DNA of 6,381 nt from JBBABP01 sp041657585. Lineage in GTDB: Bacteria; Patescibacteriota; Gracilibacteria; Absconditabacterales; Absconditicoccaceae. This document shows, one piece after another, positions 1-5,742 of this stretch. Positions within the stretch are counted from its first letter, which is position 1; each line of letters begins with the position of its first letter. Location of the stretch: positions 1 through 6,381 of the forward strand of contig JBBABP010000061.1 of assembly GCA_041657585.1 (NCBI GenBank), read 5' to 3'. The position numbers were made by a program, and so were the translations under genes. The notes below the pieces were generated by a model that made no database searches, was not told the DNA's origin, and saw nothing but the letters and a program-made list of their open reading frames with translations.

Positions 1-105
1 AAATTAATAGTTGATGGCGTAATGGAAATAAATACGCCGGTAGAGATCGGGGTCGCAACTGATAAGATAAACGTCATCGTCGGGAAGGAAAGAATGTTTA
101 CTTAA
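1..105 (+). CDS. C-terminal fragment of an unidentified protein (possibly a DagK/YegS-like lipid kinase)
   Basis: Reading frame 1 is open from the window edge and stops at TAA (103-105), giving 34 residues that begin KLIVDGVMEINTP and end NVIVGKERMFT. Only the end of the gene is visible, so its start and length are unknown. The alternating hydrophobic pattern looks like beta strands closing a domain. The order VDG...TPVEIGV...INVIVG loosely resembles the last strands of diacylglycerol/YegS-type lipid kinases (usually DGE...PVxIxV...LxVxV). That resemblance is recalled, not searched, and is weak. The gene converges on the small-RNA candidate at 117-261, whose long inverted repeat could also stop transcription of this gene. 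A 34-codon open stretch could arise by chance, so the coding call itself is only moderate; the protein-like composition favours it over the ORF antisense to it. Confidence 0.5.
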   Translation, partial: KLIVDGVMEINTPVEIGVATDKINVIVGKERMFT

Positions 106-116
106 AATTTTTCGTG

Positions 117-261
117 AAATAAAAAAGACCGACTTAAACGGATAGGCAAGAAAATTTCTTCTAGGCACTTTCGAGCGCGAAGCCGGAAAAACCCTAGCAA
201 GAAAATCCCCATGCTTGTCGTGCCTGATCCGTTTAAAGCGGTCTTTTCTGTTATTAAGCAA
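117..261 (-). ncRNA. Candidate rod-shaped small RNA with its own promoter, family unknown
   Basis: A consensus promoter (268-296) predicts transcription starting near 261. The transcript would be ~145 nt and end in a run of six U just after a long stem, as in an intrinsic terminator. The arms at 227-247 (5' side) and 123-143 (3' side) pair over 21 positions with one mismatch and one G-U wobble. AGGCA/TGCCT extends the stem past a bulged C. Inside, UUUCUU-G-CUAGG pairs with CCUAGAAGAAA, and a small UUCG/CGAA hairpin sits near the tip, so the whole molecule can be drawn as one unbranched rod with an internal loop of about 16 nt on one side. Long rods with a central bubble are typical of 6S RNA, but I see no conserved 6S sequence. 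It lacks the SRP RNA apical motif and is too short for RNase P RNA or tmRNA. A TTG-started 85-codon frame (4-261) overlaps it; I treat that as non-coding. Confidence 0.55.
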
Positions 262-267
262 CTTGTA

Positions 268-296
268 AATATATCATAATACATAAACGTTGTCAA
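268..296 (-). promoter_or_regulatory. Strong extended -10 sigma70-type promoter for the small RNA
   Basis: On the minus strand TTGACA (291-296) is followed by a 17-nt spacer and TATATT (268-273). A TG one base upstream of the -10 box makes it an extended -10 promoter. The predicted start is about 260-262, at the beginning of the structured RNA, leaving no leader for a protein gene. This is one of the two promoters in the window with a perfect TTGACA; the other serves the rRNA operon. Confidence 0.75.
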
Positions 297-301
297 TACT
301 T

Positions 302-310
302 TTATCCACA
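302..310 (+). promoter_or_regulatory. Isolated consensus DnaA-box 9-mer
   Basis: TTATCCACA matches the strong DnaA-box consensus exactly. It lies six bases upstream of the -35 box of the small-RNA promoter. No second perfect box, AT-rich unwinding element or dnaA/dnaN gene is visible nearby, so an origin is not supported. A regulatory DnaA site or a chance match in AT-rich DNA are the alternatives. Confidence 0.25.
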
Positions 311-323
311 ACTTAAGCACAAT

Positions 324-354
324 AAAAAAGCCCTTAATCATTAGGGCTTTTTTT
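324..354 (-). terminator. Intrinsic terminator of the infC-to-RNase J cluster (works in both directions)
   Basis: AGCCCT and AGGGCT form a 6-bp GC-containing core around an 8-nt loop; flanking A and T runs extend it to 11 bp. On the minus strand the hairpin is followed by six U (324-329). It lies about 40 bp past the RNase J stop codon and before the small-RNA promoter, so it separates the two transcription units. The plus strand also has a T-run (348-354). Confidence 0.88.
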
Positions 355-393
355 ATTAAATATTAGCTAATATAGTAGCGGGGTAATAATAGG

Positions 394-2190
394 CTACACT
401 TTGATAACCACCGGCAAGACCATGGGGCGGCGTTTAGTGGCGTTAAATAAAAACTGACCAATGTCATTTCGAATCTTATTCTTAATATAATCATCATCGG
501 TCGGCGTCATCGGATTTTTGTCTTTAACAATGCTTTTTACTCGCATTCTCGTCTTCTCAATTAAATCACGGTTCTCTTTCATGTAGACAAAACCGCGGGA
601 AATTAAATCGGGATTGCCGATAATCGCTCCCGTCTTGCTATCAATTGTGGCAATAATCACAATCATGCCGTCTTCAGCCATCATCCGGCGATCGCGCAGA
701 ACTATTTCGGAAACATCGCCGACGCCCAAACCGTCAACCATCACGTAATCGGCCGGTAGTTTTTCTTTCGTTAAGGTACCGACGGTTTTACCATCAGCGC
801 CTTTATGGAAAGCGGTGACTTGGCCGTTATCGGGCACAAAAATCTTAGTGCGCGGGATACCAACAGTTTCGGCTAAATCGGCGTGCGCCCGTAACATATA
901 ATGGTTGCCTTCAATCGGCATAAAATATTCCGGTTTAAAAAGACGCATCGCTAATTTCAAATCTTCTTCCTTAGCATGGCCGCCGGCATGAATATCTAAC
1001 ATTTTATAGTTAATAATCTTCGCTCCTTGCCGTACTAACATATCCATCACGCCCTGGACACTGCGTTCATTACCGGGGACAACCGAGGAAGAGAAGAGAA
1101 CAGTATCGCCATGTTTTAAAGAAACAGTTCGATGTTCATTATTAACGACCCGATTCAAGAAAGCGTTGTCTTCTCCTTGCGCGCCGGTACCAACAATTAA
1201 AACTTTATTGTCCGGCAGACGATTTAAATCCTTATCATCGACTAAAATGCGGGGATTAAATTTAAGATAACCGATTTGATGGGCCACTTCCACATTAGAG
1301 TTCATACTTCGTCCCTGTAAACTGACGCGTCGGCCATATTTTTCCGCTAAATCAAAAATTTTCTGAACACGGCTTAATTGCGAAGCAAAAGTGCCGATAA
1401 TAATTCTTCCCTCAATCTTTTCAAACAACTTACTCATTTCTTCGCCGATCGTGGACTCGGAAATCTGATAGCCGGGATGAGTGGAGTCGGTCGAGTCAGA
1501 CATGAGCATTAATACTCCTTGGGCGCCCAACTGAGCAATTCGATTTAAATCGGCCGGTTTATCATTAACCGGCGAGAAATCAATTTTAAAATCACCGGTA
1601 TGAACGACCGTACCTAAATCGGTTCGGATAATAATGGCGAAACAATCAGGAATAGAATGATTAACGCGTAAGAATTCAACCTGGAAAGAAGAACCTAATT
1701 TAATAGAATGGGTTTCATCAATCTCTTTGATTTTTAATTGCGGCGCGGTCTTATATTCCAGATGGCGCTTCCGTACCAAGCCGGCCGTCATCCGGCCCAT
1801 AAACATCGGCGGATTGCCGATTTCACCCATAATATGCGGGATACCGCCAATATGGTCATAATGGCCATGAGTGATAATTACTCCTTTAATCCAATCCTTT
1901 TTATCTTGGAGATAAGTAACGTTCGGAATAATATAATCAATGCCGGGCATGTCTTCCTCGGGGAACTGCAGACCCATGTCAATAATAATAATCTCCTTAT
2001 GATATTCGATAATGGTCATATTACGACCGACCTCTTCCAGACCGCCCATAACCATGACGCGCAAAGGATCGGCCGCTGGTCCGAATTCTTTCTTCTCTTG
2101 TTTTACAGCATTAAAAGAGCTATTACGGCTACGGCTACTAAAATTTTTCCGAGGCATTGGCGTCGGATGTTGTTGTGTTTTGGTAAACAT
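394..2190 (-). CDS. rnj: Ribonuclease J (metallo-beta-lactamase/beta-CASP family)
   Basis: Predicted cytoplasmic 5'-3' exo- and endoribonuclease for mRNA turnover and rRNA maturation. The 598 residues show the family order: a basic, probably disordered N-terminus (1-42), metallo-beta-lactamase strands (LRVMVMGGLEEVGRNM, 43-58), the metal motif HGHYDH (108-113), H178 in VNHSIPD, D200 in HTGDFK, a beta-CASP insert (about 230-370), HAGGHA (401-406), and the C-terminal domain from about 485 ending TKRRPMVLPVVIKV. Length is close to normal for RNase J (about 550-600). PIEGNH (425-430) occupies the place where well-studied enzymes have PVHGE, so a usual His metal ligand appears to be Glu427. The ATG at 2188-2190 has no Shine-Dalgarno; Met12 is an alternative start. 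It is the last gene of the leftward cluster, separated from its upstream neighbour by a long hairpin (2207-2367) and closed by the terminator at 324-354. Family assignment is secure. Confidence 0.97.
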   Translation of the reverse strand: MFTKTQQHPTPMPRKNFSSRSRNSSFNAVKQEKKEFGPAADPLRVMVMGGLEEVGRNMTIIEYHKEIIIIDMGLQFPEEDMPGIDYIIPNVTYLQDKKDWIKGVIITHGHYDHIGGIPHIMGEIGNPPMFMGRMTAGLVRKRHLEYKTAPQLKIKEIDETHSIKLGSSFQVEFLRVNHSIPDCFAIIIRTDLGTVVHTGDFKIDFSPVNDKPADLNRIAQLGAQGVLMLMSDSTDSTHPGYQISESTIGEEMSKLFEKIEGRIIIGTFASQLSRVQKIFDLAEKYGRRVSLQGRSMNSNVEVAHQIGYLKFNPRILVDDKDLNRLPDNKVLIVGTGAQGEDNAFLNRVVNNEHRTVSLKHGDTVLFSSSVVPGNERSVQGVMDMLVRQGAKIINYKMLDIHAGGHAKEEDLKLAMRLFKPEYFMPIEGNHYMLRAHADLAETVGIPRTKIFVPDNGQVTAFHKGADGKTVGTLTKEKLPADYVMVDGLGVGDVSEIVLRDRRMMAEDGMIVIIATIDSKTGAIIGNPDLISRGFVYMKENRDLIEKTRMRVKSIVKDKNPMTPTDDDYIKNKIRNDIGQFLFNATKRRPMVLPVVIKV

Positions 2191-2206
2191 GTGTTTAATA
2201 TTAAAT

Positions 2207-2367
2207 GGGTCTATCGCCGAATTCGCTTTCGTAACGAAATTTTCAAAATTCGAGCGAAAATTTATCCAAAGCGACGATGCTTATAAGAAATATAAGCAGA
2301 GAAGCTTTGGGGAATTTGCAGCCGAATTTTGGAAATTACAGTAGAAATGGAATTCGGCGATAGACCC
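2207..2367 (-). repeat. 161-nt nearly continuous hairpin in the RNase J leader (candidate cis-regulatory RNA)
   Basis: The outer arms 2207-2224 and 2350-2367 are perfect 18-bp inverted repeats (GGGTCTATCGCCGAATTC and its complement). Pairing continues inward with small loops: TTTC/GAAA, then a mostly paired AT-rich stretch including AAAATTCG (2245-2252) with CGAATTTT (2323-2330), then CCAAAGC (2266-2272) with GCTTTGG (2304-2310), a symmetric 5x5 internal loop, TGCTTATA (2278-2285) with TATAAGCA (2291-2298), and a 5-nt loop. The base lies 16 nt before the RNase J start codon. No U-run follows on either strand, so it is not a simple terminator. No target-site duplication is visible at the ends. 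It may be an RNase J leader element, a separately processed RNA or a genomic repeat; the sequence alone does not decide. Confidence 0.8.
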
Positions 2368-2389
2368 TTATGAGTTACTCTGATAAACC

Positions 2390-2408
2390 TGTTCGTCTTA
2401 ATCGAACA
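2390..2408 (-). other. Small hairpin just after the solute-binding protein gene
   Basis: TGTTCG and CGAACA form a 6-bp stem around a 7-nt loop, four bases after the stop codon. There is no U-run, so it is probably not a terminator; it could protect the 3' end of the upstream message. A poor promoter-like pair on the minus strand (TTGTTC, 17 nt, TTATCA) overlaps it. Confidence 0.35.
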
Positions 2409-2411
2409 AAA

Positions 2412-4190
2412 TTACCAGGTTAATTTTTTCTTAGTTTTTAAATACCAGCCGCTGACGCCGCTAAAGCGATCGGCGGGCTCAATAATCACCGAGCTGGAGA
2501 AGCCCTTTAAATTATTATTTTGCACGTAAGTATAAGTTGGGGAATAGAGGAATATCGCCGGCAAATCAGCCGTAACTAATTCTTGAAATTTTTTGTAAGC
2601 CGCGATACGACTGTCGGAATTAGTCGTTACTCTAGCCTCCACTAATAAGCTATCCACAGCCGGGTTGTTATAACCGGCTAAATTCAAACCTTTGTTGCCA
2701 ATCTGGCTAGAATGCCAGAAAGAATAAACATCAGGATCGCCGCCGACTGCTTCGCCGTATAAGATAATTTCAAAATCACGATTCTTAATCACCTCGGAGG
2801 CCTGCTCGCTAGAAATTACCTTTAGAGTAATATTAACGCCAGCACTAGCCCAATAAGTTTTAATCTTTTCAGCGACGATAACATTACTGCCGGAATCAAT
2901 CACAGTTAAAACGGCAGTTAGCGGTTTAGTTTTAATCGTGGCCGCCGCCGAATCCGGGGCATAATTATATTTCTGGATAGTATCAGTATAAGCAAAATTT
3001 TCTTTTAAAATCGGACCATCAACTCGCGGATAAATACCGCCAAACACCTCACTGATAATTTTCTCTTTGTCTAAAGCAGTGGCTAGAGCGACTCTAACAT
3101 CTTTATCAGCCAAGGTTTTATTCTTATCGCGATTAAAAAATAAAGCGATAATTTGCGGTTGCACTAATTCATGGAATTTCAAGGAATCTTTGGCTAATAA
3201 TTCTTTGCGCCAGTCAAAAGGCAAATAACTCAAACCGGAAATTTGATTATCGTTAAAAGCTTTAATTGCTTCTTGGTAACTGACAAAAAAATCAAAACTG
3301 ATATTCTTTATATACGGCGCCTGACCATAATAATCGCTATTAACCGTCAGACGGTATTCCTTTAAATCACCATCTTTATTTTTAATCAGCGATTTAAACT
3401 TATATGGGCCGGAACCAATCGGTTTTAAATTTAAATCAGATAAGGTGGCTGTACCCGGATTAATATTTTCCCAAATATTCTTAGGTAAAATGCCGAAAGT
3501 TAAAAGTTCCGGGAAGGGAGCGTAAGGATCGGATAAGGTGAACTTTATCGTATAATCATCAATTTTTTCCGCTTCAACACCAGTAAAAGAAAAACGTAAT
3601 GGGGAACGGTAATCGGAATTTTTAATAATATCAAAAGTAAACAAAACGTCATCAACGCTTAATTTATCGCCGTTATGCCATTTGACATTATTCTTAATCT
3701 TAACCAGATATTCTTTGTTATCGGCACTAATATCGATACTATTAACTAAATCATTTTCTAAACGGCCGTTCTGATTATATTGTAATAAGCTAGAATAAAT
3801 TAACCGGCTCAAATCGCTATCAACACCTCGATTTACGGCATAAAGAGGATTAATCGTTTTTGGATATCCGACCGCTCCTTCAATATATTCACCGCCAGCA
3901 ACCGGCAAATATTGCAGATGCTTTTTAACGAAGACTACGCCTAAATAAATAACATTCACTAAAATAATTAAAAAACAAATTCTAACAACTAAAGACTCTC
4001 GCGGGGAAAGAAATTTATTCAAATGTTTTAATTGATCATTAGTGGGGATTTTACGGGGCGATAAAGCATAGACTAGCCGCTTATCAATCTCTTCCTGATT
4101 AAGCTTAGTTTTTCTGAGAAAATTTAAAAATAAACCAGCTGACTTAGCTCGTTGCCAAAAGGATATAATTTTAGTTTTAATTAAGCTCAC
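2412..4190 (-). CDS. Membrane-anchored family-5 (OppA/DppA-type) solute-binding protein
   Basis: Extracellular substrate receptor of the ABC peptide/oligosaccharide-binding class (SBP_bac_5); the ligand cannot be read from sequence. The 592 residues include a basic N-terminal cytoplasmic segment (1-67), one membrane helix (about 68-88, VVRICFLIILVNVIYLGVVF), then the binding domain with PKTINPLY (110-117), VKWHNGDKLSVDDVLFTFD (169-187), IGSGPYKF (258-265), YSFWHSSQIGNKGLNLAGYN (489-508) and NPAVDSLLVEAR (509-520). There is no lipobox cysteine or cleavable signal, so it appears tethered by its helix. The GTG start is bracketed by an in-frame TAA three codons upstream and lacks a Shine-Dalgarno. 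It follows secG after 37 bp, a gap containing a weak 4-bp hairpin (4206-4218). No permease or ATPase gene accompanies it here, so partners must be elsewhere or the protein acts differently. Family call is firm, substrate unknown. Confidence 0.93.
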   Translation of the reverse strand: MSLIKTKIISFWQRAKSAGLFLNFLRKTKLNQEEIDKRLVYALSPRKIPTNDQLKHLNKFLSPRESLVVRICFLIILVNVIYLGVVFVKKHLQYLPVAGGEYIEGAVGYPKTINPLYAVNRGVDSDLSRLIYSSLLQYNQNGRLENDLVNSIDISADNKEYLVKIKNNVKWHNGDKLSVDDVLFTFDIIKNSDYRSPLRFSFTGVEAEKIDDYTIKFTLSDPYAPFPELLTFGILPKNIWENINPGTATLSDLNLKPIGSGPYKFKSLIKNKDGDLKEYRLTVNSDYYGQAPYIKNISFDFFVSYQEAIKAFNDNQISGLSYLPFDWRKELLAKDSLKFHELVQPQIIALFFNRDKNKTLADKDVRVALATALDKEKIISEVFGGIYPRVDGPILKENFAYTDTIQKYNYAPDSAAATIKTKPLTAVLTVIDSGSNVIVAEKIKTYWASAGVNITLKVISSEQASEVIKNRDFEIILYGEAVGGDPDVYSFWHSSQIGNKGLNLAGYNNPAVDSLLVEARVTTNSDSRIAAYKKFQELVTADLPAIFLYSPTYTYVQNNNLKGFSSSVIIEPADRFSGVSGWYLKTKKKLTW

Positions 4191-4227
4191 AAAAATTTAG
4201 AATGAGCCGAAAAGCGGCCAATCCCTT

Positions 4228-4449
4228 TTAAGCTTTTATGAAGAAAACACTCAATGACAAAAGTATAAAAATTACGGCAAGCACAATCGTCGCCATAAAA
4301 AGTTTTTTTTCTAAACCGCGTTTGGTTAAGTAAACACCGCCGGAACCGCCAAAAACACCACCTAGTCCGGCGCCGCGACTCTGCATTAAAATAGCCGCCA
4401 TTAAAAGAACGGCAATAACAACCTGGGCTATTTTAAGCCAAAACATCAT
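4228..4449 (-). CDS. secG: Protein translocase subunit SecG
   Basis: Small accessory subunit of the SecYEG channel that assists protein export across the cytoplasmic membrane. The 73 residues show the SecG plan: a first membrane helix (about 4-22), a conserved loop QSRGAGLGGVFGGSGGVY (23-40), a short basic stretch (TKRGLEKKL), and a second helix (about 51-71). Length matches the usual 70-110. Two consecutive ATG codons are possible starts; the first is one base after the rplT stop codon, so translation is probably coupled to rplT. Linkage of secG to ribosomal genes differs from its common placement elsewhere but fits compact genomes. Function is confident from the loop motif and topology. Confidence 0.95.
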   Translation of the reverse strand: MMFWLKIAQVVIAVLLMAAILMQSRGAGLGGVFGGSGGVYLTKRGLEKKLFMATIVLAVIFILLSLSVFFIKA

Positions 4450-4450
4450 A

Positions 4451-4798
4451 TTATTTTGAGAGTTTAGCGATTAAGGCCGCTAAAGTTTCTTTATTATTAA
4501 CTGCCATGTCCGCTAAAACTTTACGATCAATTTCAACATTATTTTTCTTTAGAAGGTCCATAAAACGGGAATATGACAAGCCATGTTCACGGACAAAAGC
4601 ATTAATCTTAATCTGCCATAAACCGCGCATCGTTCTTTTTTTCTTCCGGCGATCGACAAAAGCATGCGCGCCAGCTTTAGTGCGGGCAGTTCTGGCTAAT
4701 TTAATTAAGTTCTTCCGACCCCATTTATATCCTTTAACAGCTTTTAACAGTTTACGTCTTTTTTTAACATGGGACATTCCGCGTTTTACTCTGGGCAT
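4451..4798 (-). CDS. rplT: 50S ribosomal protein L20
   Basis: Binds 23S rRNA early in large-subunit assembly; in several bacteria it also represses its own operon. The 115 residues (family about 115-120) begin MPRVKRG and contain the basic RNA-binding N-terminal half (KKRRKLLKAVKGYKWGRKN, 12-30), RTARTKAGAHAFVDRRKKKR and LWQIKINAFVREHGLSYSRF, then the helical C-terminal domain ending ALIAKLSK. The ATG start is at the canonical MPRV; the upstream sequence is AT-rich with no Shine-Dalgarno at normal spacing (an AGGAG lies about 40 nt upstream). It sits 54 bp after rpmI and one base before secG. Nothing is truncated. Confidence 0.98.
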   Translation of the reverse strand: MPRVKRGMSHVKKRRKLLKAVKGYKWGRKNLIKLARTARTKAGAHAFVDRRKKKRTMRGLWQIKINAFVREHGLSYSRFMDLLKKNNVEIDRKVLADMAVNNKETLAALIAKLSK

Positions 4799-4840
4799 AT
4801 AATCAATTACGAATTAATTAATGAAAAATTTTCTCTACTC

Positions 4841-4856
4841 CTAGATCAGAGTCTAG
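4841..4856 (-). other. Small hairpin spanning the rpmI stop codon
   Basis: CTAGA (4841-4845) and TCTAG (4852-4856) pair around a 6-nt loop that includes part of the rpmI end; the stop codon TAG (4853-4855) lies in the stem. No U-run follows. It sits about 40 nt upstream of rplT. Its role is unknown; a link to L20 control is possible but not shown. Confidence 0.3.
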
Positions 4857-5050
4857 TTATAGGGAGTTAACATCTTAATAGTTTTTTCTAAAGTCTTGGT
4901 AGTAGAAATATCTAAACGTTTGCTACGGGTAGTATTACCGGATTCACGAGAATTAAAATGATCCTGACCGGATTTCCGCTGTTTTAGTTTCTTTTTCGCT
5001 GTCAATTTAAAACGTTTAGCGGTTGCTTTATGAGTTTTTATTTTAGGCAT
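4853..5050 (-). CDS. rpmI: 50S ribosomal protein L35
   Basis: Small basic protein of the large ribosomal subunit. The 65 residues match the family length (about 64-66) and pattern: MPKIKTHKATAKRFKLTAKKK at the start (usual MPKxKTHxxAAKRF), QRKSGQDHFNSRESGNTTRS in the middle (usual RxxxxHxLxxKSxKRKRxLR), and a C-terminal helix ending KMLTPYN. The loop SRESGNTTRSKRLD is less basic than in most bacteria. It lies between infC and rplT, the near-universal order infC-rpmI-rplT. A hairpin with U-run directly upstream suggests expression can be attenuated separately from infC. No Shine-Dalgarno precedes the ATG. Confidence 0.96.
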   Translation of the reverse strand: MPKIKTHKATAKRFKLTAKKKLKQRKSGQDHFNSRESGNTTRSKRLDISTTKTLEKTIKMLTPYN

Positions 5051-5062
5051 ATATTACAGATT

Positions 5063-5100
5063 AAAAAAACAGGTAAATACCTGATTGGGATAGTCCCGAT
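5063..5100 (-). terminator. Attenuator-like hairpin pair between infC and rpmI
   Basis: In the transcript a small hairpin GGGA-CUA-UCCC (within 5084-5100) is followed at once by CAGGTATTTACCTG (5070-5083), a 5-6 bp stem, and then seven U (5063-5069). This is the layout of an intrinsic terminator, placed 5 nt after the infC stop codon and 19 nt before the first in-frame codon of rpmI is reached past its short AT-rich leader. Since rpmI and rplT have no other visible promoter, partial readthrough is expected. The stem is short, so efficiency is uncertain. Confidence 0.6.
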
Positions 5101-5105
5101 AACGA

Positions 5106-5663
5106 TTATTGCTTTTTATTGACCAATATAATAGTAAATCTTCCGCCCTGATTTGTCAAGGGTTGCTCAATTTCAATATTTAATTCCGGTATGGCTTGTA
5201 ATTTAGCGACAAAACCTCTCACGATTTCCATGGCCTTTTGCGGATATTGTTTTTCTCGGCCGCGTAGAATTAACTCGACCTTAGTTTTATTTTCCTTATT
5301 TAAGAATTTCTCGGCCTGTAATAAGCGCATCTCTAAATCATGCTCACTAATTCGAAAAGATAATCGGATATTTTTAGTCTCAATTTTCTTTTGCTGGACC
5401 TTCTGGCGATGAGCCTGCTTTTCTCTTTCATATTTCAACTGACCCAGATTAACAATTTTAACCACCGGCGGATTAGCTTTCGGATTAACTTCGACCAAAT
5501 CTAGGTCGGCGTCAGCCGCCATTTTTACCGCTTCGGCAGTAGAAATTTTCCCGATTGCATTATTATTTTCATCAATTAAAAAAACTTCCGTAGCGTGAAT
5601 TTGGGTATTGGCTTTAAAAATCGGAACCTCTTTTCTTTCGACTCGATGAAATTTAATTCTCAT
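5106..5663 (-). CDS. infC: Translation initiation factor IF-3
   Basis: Binds the 30S subunit, blocks premature 50S joining and checks start-codon/initiator tRNA pairing. The 185 residues (usual about 170-180) contain the N-domain (NTQIHATEVFLIDENNNAIG, 19-38; ADLDLVEVNPKANPPVVKIV, 52-71; GQLKYEREK, 74-82), a basic linker helix (83-97), and the C-domain (KNIRLSFRISEHDL, 97-110; KVELILRGREKQY, 128-140; final strand GRFTIILVNKK). The N-terminus carries roughly 15 extra residues before the conserved start of the fold. The start is an ordinary ATG, not the rare AUU/AUC used for IF-3 autocontrol in E. coli. There is no Shine-Dalgarno. It is the first gene of the leftward cluster, about 30 nt from its own predicted transcription start. 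Confidence 0.97.
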   Translation of the reverse strand: MRIKFHRVERKEVPIFKANTQIHATEVFLIDENNNAIGKISTAEAVKMAADADLDLVEVNPKANPPVVKIVNLGQLKYEREKQAHRQKVQQKKIETKNIRLSFRISEHDLEMRLLQAEKFLNKENKTKVELILRGREKQYPQKAMEIVRGFVAKLQAIPELNIEIEQPLTNQGGRFTIILVNKKQ

Positions 5664-5700
5664 GGAAATAATTACATTAATAGTTTATTTAACTACTATC

Positions 5701-5729
5701 TTTATATCTTTAAACCAGTAAAAAGTCAA
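5701..5729 (-). promoter_or_regulatory. Predicted infC operon promoter
   Basis: On the minus strand TTGACT (5724-5729), a 17-nt spacer and TATAAA (5701-5706) place the start near 5694, leaving a leader of about 30 nt with one weak hairpin (TAGTT/AACTA, 5681-5695). That short leader leaves little room for an L20-type leader switch upstream of infC. Confidence 0.75.
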
Positions 5730-5742
5730 ATAAAAACACGTC

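Noticed and set aside
4..261. 85-codon TTG-started frame on the minus strand
   Set aside because: It starts at the predicted transcription start with no leader, runs through a 21-bp inverted repeat and a U-run, and is antisense to the better-looking + strand gene end. The protein resembles nothing I know; it does not match RnpA.
117..261. SRP (4.5S) RNA identity for the structured RNA
   Set aside because: A TCAGG is present, but the apical GGAA loop and the paired AGCAG of the SRP RNA motif are missing, and the TCAGG lies at the base, not the tip.
302..310. Chromosome origin
   Set aside because: Only a single perfect DnaA box and no dnaA, dnaN, rpmH or AT-rich repeat cluster in the window.
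102..341. 79-codon minus-strand frame
   Set aside because: It runs through the terminator, promoter and RNA structure and has no family features.
1738..2344. Two + strand frames opposite the 5' end of rnj (182 and 110 codons)
   Set aside because: They are shadows of the RNase J reading frame and the long hairpin, with no coding signature or promoter.
2207..2367. Miniature transposable element (MITE)
   Set aside because: The inverted repeats fit, but flanking bases show no target-site duplication and pairing continues through the interior. Not excluded without a genome-wide copy search.
2385..2409. Promoter for rnj (TTGTTC, 17 nt, TTATCA on the minus strand)
   Set aside because: Both boxes are poor matches and overlap a small hairpin; read-through from upstream is simpler.
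4506..4802. 98-codon + strand frame opposite rplT, and a similar 73-codon frame at 5191-5412 opposite infC
   Set aside because: Antisense to secure ribosomal/translation genes; composition reflects the lysine/arginine codons of the opposite strand.
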